Of a stretch of DNA of 64,000 bases, positions 1-8,589 are shown in pieces. The stretch's first letter is position 1. Each line of letters opens with the position of its first letter. Location of the stretch: positions 51,210 to 115,209 of the forward strand of contig JAFADI010000007.1 of NCBI GenBank assembly GCA_023424965.1. Reading direction: 5' to 3'. This DNA is from Bacillota bacterium. GTDB taxonomy: Bacteria > Bacillota > Clostridia > Acetivibrionales > JAFADI01. Both the position numbers and the translations under genes were made by a program. The notes below the pieces were generated by a model. That model ran no database searches, had not been told where the DNA came from, and was given only the letters and a program-made list of their open reading frames with translations.

Positions 1-1
1 G

Positions 2-352
2 GCGGCGCTGCAATCGGTGCCCGAGGAGATTCTGGAGAGTGCCAGAATGGATGGCGCTTCTTCCTTCAAAACCTTTGTTAAAATCATCCTCCCGCTGTTG
101 TGGGAGATCTCGCAAATCTGTATCATCCTGGCGGTGACCGGGTCGTTGAAAGCCTTCGACCATGCGTGGGTGATCACCGGCGGGGGACCGGGCAATGCCT
201 CTTCCTATATCGCCCTGTCGATGTTCAGGACTGCCTTTGTGGACCATGACTTCGGATACGGCAGCACGCTGACGGCCACCATCATGCTCTACGCCGTCCT
301 GTTCACCATGGCGTTCAAGAAGTTCTTTTCCACAGAATCCGTAGAATATTAA
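2..352 (+). CDS. Sugar ABC transporter permease, MalF-type (C-terminal part)
   Basis: The reading frame is open from the first bases, so this is the last ~116 residues of a permease that begins before the window. The EAA loop that docks on the ABC ATPase is visible at once (EILESARMDGAS), followed by two hydrophobic segments and the GGGPGNAS motif common in CUT1 sugar permeases of the MalF/UgpA type. It would act in the cytoplasmic membrane as half of an oligosaccharide channel. The second permease follows after 12 bases, so the two are co-transcribed. No ATPase gene lies nearby. CUT1 systems of Firmicutes often share one ATPase (MsmX type) encoded elsewhere; that is inference here. The substrate cannot be read from the sequence, but the downstream GH35-like enzyme suggests a galactoside. 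Confidence 0.9.
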   Translation, partial: AALQSVPEEILESARMDGASSFKTFVKIILPLLWEISQICIILAVTGSLKAFDHAWVITGGGPGNASSYIALSMFRTAFVDHDFGYGSTLTATIMLYAVLFTMAFKKFFSTESVEY

Positions 353-364
353 AGGAGAACCTTG

Positions 365-1219
365 ATGATGAAAAATACGTTGACGGGTACTGCCTTCCAT
401 TTTCCTGCGAAGGTAGCCACGGCTTTAAAATATGTTGTCCTGACGATGTTTTCCGTTACCGCCCTTTTTCCCTTTGTGTGGATTCTCATGAGTTCCTTCA
501 AAGACAAGTATGAATTGTACGGAAAACCATTTTCCCTCCCGGCGGTATGGCAGCCGGGCAACTACCTGAATGTGTGGCATACCACAAAGGTGGGCACCAA
601 TTTGCTCAACAGCACGATGATATCGGTATTGTCGGTGGGATTGATCCTGTTGCTGGCATCCATGGCGGCCTATGTGCTTTCCCGGGTGAGGCCCAGCAAG
701 GGCATGTCCCTGTTTTTCACCCTGGGAATCATGATCCCTGTCCATGCCATCCTGATACCCACCTTCATACTCATGAAGCAGCTGGGGCTCTATGACAAGC
801 AGATAAGCCTCATCATCATTTACACGGTGAGCAACCTGTCGCTGGGAATATTTATTCTGGCGGGCTTCATGAAAACACTGCCCGCGGCGCTGGAGGATTC
901 GGCGAGGATCGACGGCTGCAGCAGGGACAGGACCTTTTTCCTCATCATATTCCCGCTGTCCAAGCCGGGCCTGGCCACCATCGGCACGCTGGCGTTCCTG
1001 AACTGCTGGAACGAATACCTGTTTGCCTATGTGCTGATTGCCAATCCGGAGCTCAAGACGCTGACCCAGGGAATCATGGCCCTCAAGGGGCAGTACACCT
1101 ATGATTTCACTTCCCTTTGTGCAGGACTCATCATCTCCATTGTTCCTGTGGTGGTGGCGTATATGCTGTTCCAGGAACAGGTGATCAAGGGCATGATCGC
1201 CGGTGCGGTGAAAGGCTGA
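365..1219 (+). CDS. Sugar ABC transporter permease, MalG-type
   Basis: 284 residues with about six membrane segments. An EAA loop (ALEDSARIDGCS) near residue 178 is typical of binding-protein-dependent CUT1 permeases of the MalG/AraQ type. It would pair with the upstream MalF-like permease to carry an oligosaccharide inward. Start choice: a GGAG at 354-357 stands seven bases before the ATG at 365. The TTG at 362 is too close to that site, and the ATG at 368 is a possible alternative. The gene ends about 60 bases before the glycosidase, which is on the same strand with its own ribosome site. The pair plus glycosidase looks like a sugar uptake and hydrolysis operon whose substrate-binding protein must lie upstream of the window. 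Confidence 0.9.
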   Translation: MMKNTLTGTAFHFPAKVATALKYVVLTMFSVTALFPFVWILMSSFKDKYELYGKPFSLPAVWQPGNYLNVWHTTKVGTNLLNSTMISVLSVGLILLLASMAAYVLSRVRPSKGMSLFFTLGIMIPVHAILIPTFILMKQLGLYDKQISLIIIYTVSNLSLGIFILAGFMKTLPAALEDSARIDGCSRDRTFFLIIFPLSKPGLATIGTLAFLNCWNEYLFAYVLIANPELKTLTQGIMALKGQYTYDFTSLCAGLIISIVPVVVAYMLFQEQVIKGMIAGAVKG

Positions 1220-1277
1220 GCCCATAAGGAGTGCGGCCGGAGGGACAAAAATTTGGAGAAGAAAGGTGGTAGGCTGT

Positions 1278-3266
1278 ATGCCGGTAGAATTTACAAAGCA
1301 GGGAATACGGATCGATGGGGAAGTGTGGCCTCTTTACAGCGGAACAATGCATTACTGGAGGCATGAAAGGGCACTGTGGGGCCCCATCCTCGACAATATA
1401 AAAAAGATGGGCTTTAAAATCATCGAAACCTATATTCCATGGTCGGTTCATGAACTGGAAGAAGGAGTTTATGACTTGGGAAGGATTGATCCAAACAAGG
1501 ATGTAGACGGCTTTTTGGAGCTCTGCAAAGAAAAAGGGCTTAAGGTCTTTGTGCGGCCGGGACCCCACATCAACGCGGAACTGACGCTGTTCGGCTACCC
1601 GGAGAGGATCCTCTACGACCCGGAGGTGCAGGCCAGGTCCCCCTGGGGTACACCCGTCATCTACCCCTATTTCACCAAGCAGTATCCCATTCCGGGCTAT
1701 GCCAGTGAGAAGCTGTACAGGGAATGCGGAAAATATTTCGACGCACTGGCCCCCATCCTGTTGAAGCATCAACATCCCCGGGGAGCTGTGGTGGCCATCC
1801 AGATCGACAATGAGACCAATTATTTTTTCAGGGACAGGGCCTATGTGATGGACTACGGGAAGGACTCCGTCAGGCTGTACAGGCAAATGTTGAAAGAAAA
1901 GTATGGCGAGGTTGAAAAGCTCAATGAGCTCTATGGAAGCAGGTTCCCGGATTTTGAGCTTGTCACTCCGCCCGCCGGGTTTGAGGGCGTGGACAAAAAA
2001 GACCTGCCCTATTATTTTGACTGGGTGGAGTATAAGGAATACCAGATAAGCTATGCATTGAAAAGAATCGCCCATATGTGGAAAGATAGAGGCATTACCC
2101 TGCCCGCCTACCACAACGTGTCCTGCCAGTATTATACGCCGGTGGACCTGGTGAACATCGAGGAAATGCCGGAGATCGACGTCATCGGCATCGACATGTA
2201 CCTCTACCCCAAAGATTTTAAGGAGATAAGGACAAAAGTAAAGTTCATGGCGGGCTCAAGCAAGCTGCCCTACATTCCCGAATACAGCTCGGGGGTGTGG
2301 TTTGACAACCCCAGGACGCTGCAGCCGCAGGAAGAGGAATTTACAACCCTTTATTGCTTCATGAACGGCTTGAAGGCCATCAATTATTACATGCTGGTGG
2401 AGCGGGAGCGGTGGCAGGGCTGCCCTATTACCAGGGATAACCGGATCCGGGAGGAATACTTTGATTTCTACTACAGGTTCAACCGCTTTTTACAGGAAAG
2501 CTCTTTGCACCGGTATGAAAGAAAGCCCCGGGTCCTCGTGTTGAAGAACTTCGACATGGGCAGGTTTAAAGCCCTCTACTCAAAAATGGACCTGAATCCC
2601 TTCTGTTCCAATACCTTTGTGCGGGGCTTCGAACTGCCTGCAATGCTTTTCAAGCCGGACACTGATCTGGGCTTCAAATACATGGATGGAGATTTTTCCC
2701 ACTGGGCGGCTGAACCCTGGATCGACGGTATCACTGAGAGGCTGCTAGAGAAAAATATCGATTTCAACTATTCCGATACCCACCTTCCGCTGGAGAAAAT
2801 GGTCCGCTATCCTGTTGTTTTTGCCTCGGCCTATGATTTCATGAGCGCGGAAGAGCAGCAAAAGCTGGTGCGTTATGCGGAGCAGGGAGGCCGGTTGATT
2901 GTTGGTCCGGGGCTTCCCTGCCTGGACAGGGAGATGAAGGAATGCAGCCTTCTGGGAGATTATGTGCGTACAAAGGAAGAGCCTGGGGTTGTGGTATGCG
3001 AGGATCCCCATTTGCTAGACCTGGCCCCCCTGGGACTGGACCCGGAGTATAAGAGCAGCAGAGCCGTTGAGCTGGTGGTCCACCGCAGGGAGGACAGCCG
3101 GCTGCTGTTTGCCGCCAATGTGTCGGACTCGGTGCAGCAGGCGGACATATCCTTTGAGGGCACCAAAGAGTTCAAAGCCTTGTGGAATGGCAGCGACATG
3201 TCCGGAAAGGGAGAAATCCATGTTACCCTGCCGCCTTATACCGTCGTTGTCTGGGAGGTGAAATAA
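1278..3266 (+). CDS. Glycoside hydrolase, GH35/GH42-like beta-galactosidase
   Basis: About 662 residues with no signal peptide, so probably cytoplasmic. The N-terminal half reads as a clan GH-A TIM barrel: a VRPGPHINAE stretch near residue 93, the acid/base Glu in QIDNE (about E179), and a likely nucleophile Glu in PEYSSG (about E335). A region near residues 495-565 (PVVFASAYDFM, GGRLIVGPG) resembles the GATase-like trimerisation domain seen after the barrel in GH42 enzymes. It would cleave beta-galactosides brought in by the adjacent ABC transporter; the exact linkage is unknown. Start: AAGGTGG at 1263-1269 fits the ATG at 1278. A GTG at 1266 would add four residues and has its own GGAG at 1255-1258, so it is not excluded. 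The next gene begins at the base after the stop codon. Confidence 0.82.
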   Translation: MPVEFTKQGIRIDGEVWPLYSGTMHYWRHERALWGPILDNIKKMGFKIIETYIPWSVHELEEGVYDLGRIDPNKDVDGFLELCKEKGLKVFVRPGPHINAELTLFGYPERILYDPEVQARSPWGTPVIYPYFTKQYPIPGYASEKLYRECGKYFDALAPILLKHQHPRGAVVAIQIDNETNYFFRDRAYVMDYGKDSVRLYRQMLKEKYGEVEKLNELYGSRFPDFELVTPPAGFEGVDKKDLPYYFDWVEYKEYQISYALKRIAHMWKDRGITLPAYHNVSCQYYTPVDLVNIEEMPEIDVIGIDMYLYPKDFKEIRTKVKFMAGSSKLPYIPEYSSGVWFDNPRTLQPQEEEFTTLYCFMNGLKAINYYMLVERERWQGCPITRDNRIREEYFDFYYRFNRFLQESSLHRYERKPRVLVLKNFDMGRFKALYSKMDLNPFCSNTFVRGFELPAMLFKPDTDLGFKYMDGDFSHWAAEPWIDGITERLLEKNIDFNYSDTHLPLEKMVRYPVVFASAYDFMSAEEQQKLVRYAEQGGRLIVGPGLPCLDREMKECSLLGDYVRTKEEPGVVVCEDPHLLDLAPLGLDPEYKSSRAVELVVHRREDSRLLFAANVSDSVQQADISFEGTKEFKALWNGSDMSGKGEIHVTLPPYTVVVWEVK

Positions 3267-3959
3267 ATGATTGCAAGCAACATTTCCATCATTGATCTGG
3301 ACCCTTTCATGTGGAAGCACCTGGGGGAGCTTGTGGATTGGTTTTTCCCTGAAAGAAAGGTGATTTATGTCCTCCACGACAAAGGGAGGGTTATCAATAT
3401 TTTTCACCCTGTGAAGGGCCTTTTGAAGGGCAGCGGCCCGGAAACCGGGAAAACGGCGGACCTGGCAGGAAGTTTGCTGAAGGAGCATGAAGACAGTGAA
3501 GAAGTATGGGTGATGGAAAAATCGGGCCTCATCAACTATTACAGCCTGATCCAGGCACCGGAGTTGATGGCGCTGGATTCCGACGAATACATGAGCCGCA
3601 TGCATACCCTGTTCTTTAACTGCACGGGGATTGAAATTTTTAAGAGAAGTAGTAAAAAGGAGCGGGGGGAGTTCTTCAGCCGTATGAGGCAGCTGGCGAA
3701 GGACAACCTGCCGAAAAACTGTACCTTTGTCCTGGAGGTGCTGGAGGGAGGAAAGCCCCACTTCAATGCGGTAATGGTATTCCGGAAGCATCAGCTTGTG
3801 GTCCTGACAAGCTTTGACCATTTTGAAAAGCGGCGTTCCGCCAAGGAAAGGGATGCAAGCCCTGTGGCGCTGGCGCTGGAGGAGTTCGGGGGAGAAGTAA
3901 AGCATGTGGTGATTGAGAAGGCGGAGCTGAAGGAATATATAGAAAAGGAAGGTCTTTAA
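3267..3959 (+). CDS. Conserved-looking protein of unknown function
   Basis: 230 residues, soluble, no signal peptide or membrane segment, and no motif I recognise. The ATG follows directly after the glycosidase stop, with GGGAGG at 3253-3258 inside the upstream gene as its ribosome site. The two genes are therefore translationally close and surely co-transcribed. Visible features are a hydrophobic N-terminal third with aromatic residues (DWFFPE), a basic patch (KRSSKKERGEF) near residue 125, and a C-terminal Lys/Glu-rich helix. The position suggests a role in handling the same sugar, but nothing in the sequence proves it. The stop codon interlocks with the stop of the convergent tmcAL gene: TAA at 3957-3959 on the plus strand overlaps TAA read from 3958-3956 on the minus strand. 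Confidence 0.75.
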   Translation: MIASNISIIDLDPFMWKHLGELVDWFFPERKVIYVLHDKGRVINIFHPVKGLLKGSGPETGKTADLAGSLLKEHEDSEEVWVMEKSGLINYYSLIQAPELMALDSDEYMSRMHTLFFNCTGIEIFKRSSKKERGEFFSRMRQLAKDNLPKNCTFVLEVLEGGKPHFNAVMVFRKHQLVVLTSFDHFEKRRSAKERDASPVALALEEFGGEVKHVVIEKAELKEYIEKEGL

Positions 3960-5212
3960 AACAGCACATTCTGGGTAAATTCCTGGCCCGCTTTCCTGAA
4001 GGCGGGATTTTTGCAGCCGAGCACATACAGGTCGGTGGCCAGCGATTCCAGTTCCAGCATCCTTTTCAGCAAAGGATTGCAGGAGTTTTTAAAATCGGCG
4101 GTTTTTACGACAACGGGAAGAGAAGCTTTGCGGTTCATCTGCGAGAGAAGCTCTCTTCCTTTTTTATTAAAGCCCAGCACCCGGATGTACTGTGGGCCCC
4201 CATGGCGGTTGAACCTGTCCGTTTCATCCGAGGTTACGCCCAGCATGGAATTGAAAAGAATCCTCTGTACCCGGGTCCGGGGATACCGTTTGGTGGCGAT
4301 GTTGTCCACCAGCTCGGAAAAGGTGCCTGATTGGCAGGCAGCTTCCTTAATCCTGTTTTCCAGGCCTTCCGACACGTCAGGCAGCAATTGCAGCTCTTCC
4401 GGCGAAGCTTTTCTCAGGCCGGCAAGGAGGATATTTTCGAAGTCTGCAGGGAACACCGGCCCTCTTCCGTTTTGGAGCTCTTCGGATAGAATGGAAAGGC
4501 TGGGGGCAGGGAGCACTCCGGACAGGGCTGTCCGGGAAGCCTGGAGGGGCTCACCCTGCAAATGCTTTCTTATGGAGGTGGCACTGGACATGCCTCCGGT
4601 AAACTCCGCACTGTTGTAAGCGCTGCCCACCCGGCGGATGGTAAGGGGGATGATCCTGCTTTCCAGCTTCCGGATTGCTTTCAGATATTCAATGCCGAGA
4701 ATGTTGTTGGAAGAGCCCATCACCTCTTCCATGTGCAATTCCGGGTCTCCATGGGATTTGAAATAGTCCTTTACCGCCAGTTCCCTTGCGGCAGGGAAGG
4801 AAATGCCCTTTGAAAGCTGCAGCCGGAGGGCGGCTTTATAGCTCTCGGGTTCATCCACCAGCACCTTTGCAATGGAATCCAGTGCTTCAATTCTGCCATG
4901 TTCACTTCCAAAGCAGATGAAATCCACAATGCCCGTCTTTTCCAGGATGCTGACAGCCCCATGGGCAAAAAACTCGGCGCTGGCCATGGCATAGACGGTA
5001 GGAAGCTCGATAACGGCGTCCACACCGGCTTCAAGTGCCATCCGGGCCCTTGCCCACTTGTTTATTAACGCCGGCTCCCCCCGCTGGATGAAGTTGCCGC
5101 TCATGACACATAGGGTATAATCCGCGCCGCTCAAAGCCTTCGACTGCCGGAGGTGGAACAGGTGCCCGTTGTGAAAAGGATTGTATTCCGTGATAAGCCC
5201 CAGAACCTTCAT
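3956..5212 (-). CDS. tmcAL: tRNA(Met) cytidine acetate ligase TmcAL (YlbM family)
   Basis: 418 residues. The N-terminus carries the nucleotidyltransferase signature YNPFHNGH (residues 10-17), followed by VMSGNFIQRGEPA and a conserved YAMASAEFFAHG stretch. The length and layout match the TmcAL/YlbM family. The family uses ATP and acetate to make N4-acetylcytidine at the wobble base of elongator tRNA-Met, via acetyl-adenylate, in the cytoplasm. It is the last gene of a minus-strand cluster, and its ATG immediately follows the buk stop, so it should be co-transcribed with ptb and buk. That linkage may be accidental or may reflect the acetate/acyl-phosphate pool. The C-terminus (after about residue 250) is helical and less conserved. 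No anomalies were seen. Confidence 0.92.
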   Translation of the reverse strand: MKVLGLITEYNPFHNGHLFHLRQSKALSGADYTLCVMSGNFIQRGEPALINKWARARMALEAGVDAVIELPTVYAMASAEFFAHGAVSILEKTGIVDFICFGSEHGRIEALDSIAKVLVDEPESYKAALRLQLSKGISFPAARELAVKDYFKSHGDPELHMEEVMGSSNNILGIEYLKAIRKLESRIIPLTIRRVGSAYNSAEFTGGMSSATSIRKHLQGEPLQASRTALSGVLPAPSLSILSEELQNGRGPVFPADFENILLAGLRKASPEELQLLPDVSEGLENRIKEAACQSGTFSELVDNIATKRYPRTRVQRILFNSMLGVTSDETDRFNRHGGPQYIRVLGFNKKGRELLSQMNRKASLPVVVKTADFKNSCNPLLKRMLELESLATDLYVLGCKNPAFRKAGQEFTQNVLF

Positions 5213-6286
5213 TTACACATACTCCAATGCATTTTCTTCTCCGGAAAGCACCCTGGAAGCACCTTCTGCGAGAGCCGACAGTTCGTCTTCGCCGGGATAG
5301 ACCCTGACGGGAGCGATGAATACCACGCGCTCATAGATCCATTGAACGAGGTGACTGCTCCTTGCAAGTCCGCCGGTGATGATGATGCCGTCCACATCTC
5401 CTTGCAGAACGGTACTGCAGGCGCCTACGTCCTTGGCAACCTGATAGGCCATGGCTTCAAGGGCCAGTTTGGCTCCGGCGTCACCTTTTTCAAGCCTCTG
5501 TTCCGCTTCCCGGCAGTCGGAGGTACCCAGATAGGATACAAGCCCGCCTTTTCCCACCAGTTTTTTCTTTATCTCATTTTTGGAATATTTTCCGGAAAAG
5601 CACAGCTCCACCAGCTGGTTGACAGGAAGGCTTCCGCTGCGTTCAGGGGAGAAAGGCCCTTCTTCAAGGCCGTTATTCACGTCAACGACCTTTCCTTTCT
5701 TGTGAGCTCCTACGGTGATTCCGCCGCCCATGTGAACGACAATCAGATTCAAATCCTCATAGTCTTTTCCCAGTTCCCTTGCGAATTTCATTGCCATGGC
5801 CTTCTGGTTAAGGGCATGGAACACGCTGAGTCTAGGGACTTCAGCAAGTCCGGAGTACCTGGCCAGGGGCTCGAACTCATCCACCACCACCGGGTTGACA
5901 ATGAAGGAGGGCTTACCCGCGGGGGAAGCGATCTCAAAGGCAATGACGGCACCGAGATTGCTGGCATGCTGTCCATATTTTGAGTCCTTCAGATCTTCCA
6001 GCATCGCCGGACCCACCCGGTAAGTGCCGCCTTTCAGGGGTTTCAGCAGTCCGCCTCTGCCCACCACGGCATCCAGCGCTGAGGGGTCGATGCCCTGGGT
6101 GGACATGTAGTCAACCACTGCCTGTTTTCTGAAAGGGTACTGGTCGATGACGGCATTGTATTTTGAAAGCTCTTCGGTGCCGTGATTCAGCGTTACGGAA
6201 GAAATACACAGGGCGCCTTCGAAATAAGCAACTTTTGTAGACGTAGAGCCGGGATTGACGGCAAGGATTTTAAAATTGTCGTTCAT
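5213..6286 (-). CDS. buk: Butyrate kinase
   Basis: 357 residues of the acetate/butyrate kinase branch of the ASKHA superfamily. The N-terminal phosphate-binding loop reads VNPGSTSTKVA, with VVHMGGGITVGAH near residues 180-192 and IITGGLARS near residue 295. This length and loop composition fit butyrate kinase rather than acetate kinase (about 400 residues). It converts butyryl phosphate plus ADP to butyrate plus ATP; branched-chain acyl phosphates are also accepted by many homologues. It lies 18 bases downstream of ptb and directly abuts tmcAL. Together ptb and buk give substrate-level ATP from acyl-CoA. Which acyl-CoA is used here is open: with branched-chain 2-oxoacid oxidoreductase genes elsewhere in the window, isobutyryl or isovaleryl flux is plausible. 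Confidence 0.93.
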   Translation of the reverse strand: MNDNFKILAVNPGSTSTKVAYFEGALCISSVTLNHGTEELSKYNAVIDQYPFRKQAVVDYMSTQGIDPSALDAVVGRGGLLKPLKGGTYRVGPAMLEDLKDSKYGQHASNLGAVIAFEIASPAGKPSFIVNPVVVDEFEPLARYSGLAEVPRLSVFHALNQKAMAMKFARELGKDYEDLNLIVVHMGGGITVGAHKKGKVVDVNNGLEEGPFSPERSGSLPVNQLVELCFSGKYSKNEIKKKLVGKGGLVSYLGTSDCREAEQRLEKGDAGAKLALEAMAYQVAKDVGACSTVLQGDVDGIIITGGLARSSHLVQWIYERVVFIAPVRVYPGEDELSALAEGASRVLSGEENALEYV

Positions 6287-6304
6287 AAAATTCTCCTTTA
6301 GAAT

Positions 6305-7216
6305 TTATACGTTTTTATTGGTAGACATGATGGCGGCCAGAGCAATGGAGTAGAGCTTGGTGGAGGAATCGTCTGCCCTGGAGGTGACCACCAGGGGAAC
6401 TCTGGCCCCTGCAACGACGCCGCAGGATTTGGCCCTGTTCAGGAAGGTAAGGGTTTTCACCAGGATGTTGCCCGCTTCTATGTCGGGGGTGAGGAGGATG
6501 TCTGCATCTCCCGCCACCTCACTGACGATTCCCTTGTGGCTGGCGGCTTCGGCGCTGATGGCGTTGTCCATGGCCAGAGGACCGTCGATGATGCAGTTTT
6601 TGATCTGCCCCCTGTCGGCCATTTTGGAAAGGGCCGCCGCCTCAAGGGTTGCCTGCATGGAGGGGTTCACCACTTCAATGGCCGCCAGCACCGCTACTTT
6701 GGGCTTGGCGATTTCCAGACTTCTTGCCACGCTCACGGCATTCTGGATGATGTCGGCCTTTTGCTTGAGGTCCGGCGCGATATTGATTCCGGCATCGGAC
6801 ACAAAGAGCAGCTTGTGATAATTGGCCACCTCATAGACTCCCACATGGCTCAATATGCTGCTGGTCCTGAGGCCCTGGTCCTTATCGAGCACAACCTTGA
6901 AGAGGTCCGAGGTCTGCGTCATCCCTTTCATTAAAACATCCGCGGCTCCGCTGGCCGCCATATCCACCGCAATTTTTATCGCCTTGGTGTCATCCATCTC
7001 TTTGACAATTTCATAGCCCGACACGTCAATTTTGAGATCACCTGCGATATCGTATATTTTTTTCTTATCTCCAACAAGGCTCACGTCGATCAGGCCCAGC
7101 TTATAAGCGTCGTGCACCGACCGGAGGATGTCTTCGTCCTGTGCTACGGCCACAACCACACGTTTCCTACGATTAACTTTTACAAAATCCATTATTTCAT
7201 TCATTGTTCTGACCAT
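6305..7216 (-). CDS. ptb: Phosphate butyryltransferase
   Basis: About 303 residues, a phosphate acetyl/butyryltransferase family protein. Seen features include AVAQDEDILRSV near the N-terminus, an internal LMKGMTQTSDLFK stretch, and the C-terminal segments PDIEAGNILVK and GARVPLVVTSRADD that form the CoA/phosphate site in this family. It exchanges the CoA of butyryl-CoA for phosphate and feeds the adjacent butyrate kinase. Start choice: the open frame extends to 7270, but a GGGGGAA run (7227-7233, minus strand) precedes the ATG at 7216, although the spacing is long (about 10). An internal ATG at 7204 has no ribosome site. It is the first gene of the ptb-buk-tmcAL cluster. The region upstream holds a REP-like hairpin rather than a recognisable regulator. 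Confidence 0.92.
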   Translation of the reverse strand: MVRTMNEIMDFVKVNRRKRVVVAVAQDEDILRSVHDAYKLGLIDVSLVGDKKKIYDIAGDLKIDVSGYEIVKEMDDTKAIKIAVDMAASGAADVLMKGMTQTSDLFKVVLDKDQGLRTSSILSHVGVYEVANYHKLLFVSDAGINIAPDLKQKADIIQNAVSVARSLEIAKPKVAVLAAIEVVNPSMQATLEAAALSKMADRGQIKNCIIDGPLAMDNAISAEAASHKGIVSEVAGDADILLTPDIEAGNILVKTLTFLNRAKSCGVVAGARVPLVVTSRADDSSTKLYSIALAAIMSTNKNV

Positions 7217-7324
7217 AAAGAATAATTCCCCCAAAATTCGATAGTGGCGAAGTTTAAAAATATATATCATAGTTTATGTTCTTCGAAAAATACACGATAT
7301 ATTATATCATGAATTCTTTTTTTA

Positions 7325-7378
7325 GGGGACAGTCCTCAACTTTTATATTCGTGGCAAAGAAAGTTGAGAACTGTCCCC
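7325..7378. repeat. REP-like inverted repeat with GGGGACAGT ends
   Basis: Two 19-base arms (7325-7343 and 7360-7378) are complementary except at one position. The outer ends read GGGGACAGT and ACTGTCCCC. Short palindromes with a GGGGACAGT tip are, from memory, typical of repeats mobilised by REP-associated tyrosine transposases (TnpA-REP). No transposase gene lies here, so this would be a solo, non-autonomous copy. It sits between the divergent ptb and asparaginase genes and could fold in either transcript. Confidence 0.65.
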
Positions 7379-7475
7379 GTATTTATTTCGATTGTTTTTG
7401 GAGATATTATTGGATAGGGAAAAGGAACTGTGCACATAAAATATATGACTTATGCAGCTTCTAAAGGTGGCTTTT

Positions 7476-8498
7476 ATGTCGGTTAAACTCGTAGAAATAA
7501 CCAGGTCGGGTGTGGTGGAAAGTATTCACCGGGGAGATGTGGCGGTGGTGGACGCCAAAGGCAGGATTGTCTTCCAGGCAGGAGATCCTGAAAAGTTGAC
7601 TTTTTTCAGATCGTCGGCCAAGCCCATCATTGCCGTCGCCTCCCTGGAAAGCGGTATTGCGGAAAAGTTTGAATTCGGTTTGAAGGAAATCGCCCTCATG
7701 GCCTCTTCCCACAGCGGGGAAAAGGAGCACATACAGGTCCTGAAGACCATGCTGAAGAAAATAGGAATCGAGGGTTCGAATCTGAAATGCGGAATAAAAG
7801 AGCCAACGGGGGAGGAAGCGGCCAGGGAACTCATCGCTGAGGGGGGAAGTCCCACGGAGCTGCACTGCAACTGTTCCGGCAAACACATCGGAGTCATTGC
7901 CTCCGTCCTGGAAAAAGGGCTCCCCTGGGAAGATTATCACAAAACAGACCACCTTATACAGAGGGATATCCAAAAAGTGATATCCGATTTCAGCGGCGTT
8001 GAGGCAGAAGGGATCATTAAAGGCATCGACGGCTGCGGCATAACGGTTTATGCCATCCCCCTCAAAAACATGGCTTTTGCCTATGCCAATCTTTGCAATC
8101 AGGAGTTTATGCAGGGAAAATATAAGAAATCTCAAAACTATGTCTTGAGCGCGATGACCATGTACCCGGAAATGGTGGCGGGAAAAGGCAGGCTGGATAC
8201 GGTGCTCATGTCGAAGTTCGGTTCCAGGGTGGTGGGCAAGTTCGGGGCGGAAGGCGTATACTGCTGCGGAATACTTGGCAGGAATATGGGAATCGCCGTT
8301 AAAATCGAGGACGGAAACAGCAGGGCCGTTGCTCCCGTCATCCTCGAGCTGCTGGTGAGGCTTGGTGTAGTGAGTGCTTCGGAAATGGAGGAATTGGAGG
8401 AGTACTGGAGGCCAGCTGTGCTGAACCACAGGGGGGAAGCGGTAGGGGAGTATAGAATTGCCGGCGAATCGGGAATTAAAGCGATCATTGCAAATTAA
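7476..8498 (+). CDS. Asparaginase, Rhizobium-type L-asparaginase II family
   Basis: About 340 residues. The N-terminal VEITRSGVVES, the RSSAKP segment near residue 46, SSHSGE near residue 76, HCNCSGKH near residue 132 and DGCGITV near residue 188 match the family known from Rhizobium etli asparaginase (Asparaginase_II). That family differs from the classical periplasmic AnsB type. It would hydrolyse L-asparagine to aspartate and ammonia in the cytoplasm. Only the family is certain; the substrate has been tested in few members. Start: AAAGGTGG at 7463-7470 fits the ATG at 7476 better than the upstream ATG at 7452. A strong hairpin follows at 8519-8566, so the gene seems to be a single-gene unit. 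Confidence 0.85.
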   Translation: MSVKLVEITRSGVVESIHRGDVAVVDAKGRIVFQAGDPEKLTFFRSSAKPIIAVASLESGIAEKFEFGLKEIALMASSHSGEKEHIQVLKTMLKKIGIEGSNLKCGIKEPTGEEAARELIAEGGSPTELHCNCSGKHIGVIASVLEKGLPWEDYHKTDHLIQRDIQKVISDFSGVEAEGIIKGIDGCGITVYAIPLKNMAFAYANLCNQEFMQGKYKKSQNYVLSAMTMYPEMVAGKGRLDTVLMSKFGSRVVGKFGAEGVYCCGILGRNMGIAVKIEDGNSRAVAPVILELLVRLGVVSASEMEELEEYWRPAVLNHRGEAVGEYRIAGESGIKAIIAN

Positions 8499-8518
8499 CC
8501 CTTACGGGACCGGCATGA

Positions 8519-8566
8519 AGAGGGAACGGGCGGCCGCTTTTGTGCAAAGCGCCGCCCGTTCCCTCT
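8519..8566 (+). terminator. Strong hairpin between convergent genes
   Basis: A perfect 16-base stem (8519-8534 with 8551-8566, GC-rich) is extended inward by GCTTT/AAAGC with one bulged base. It ends both the asparaginase gene (plus) and the lipoprotein gene (minus). There is no clear T-tract on either side, so it may act as a bidirectional RNA-end stabiliser more than a classical terminator. Confidence 0.65.
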
Positions 8567-8589
8567 GTGTTTATAATCTAGAAGGCCTG

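Noticed and set aside
425..1225. 266-codon open frame opposite the MalG-type permease
   Set aside because: His/Gln/Arg-rich composition typical of an antisense shadow of a membrane-protein gene.
5153..5983. Long open frame opposite buk and tmcAL
   Set aside because: It is the antisense shadow of two clearly identified genes with no ribosome site and no coherent protein.
7276..7464. 62-codon open frame upstream of the asparaginase gene
   Set aside because: It runs through the REP-like hairpin, has no ribosome site and no recognisable protein character.
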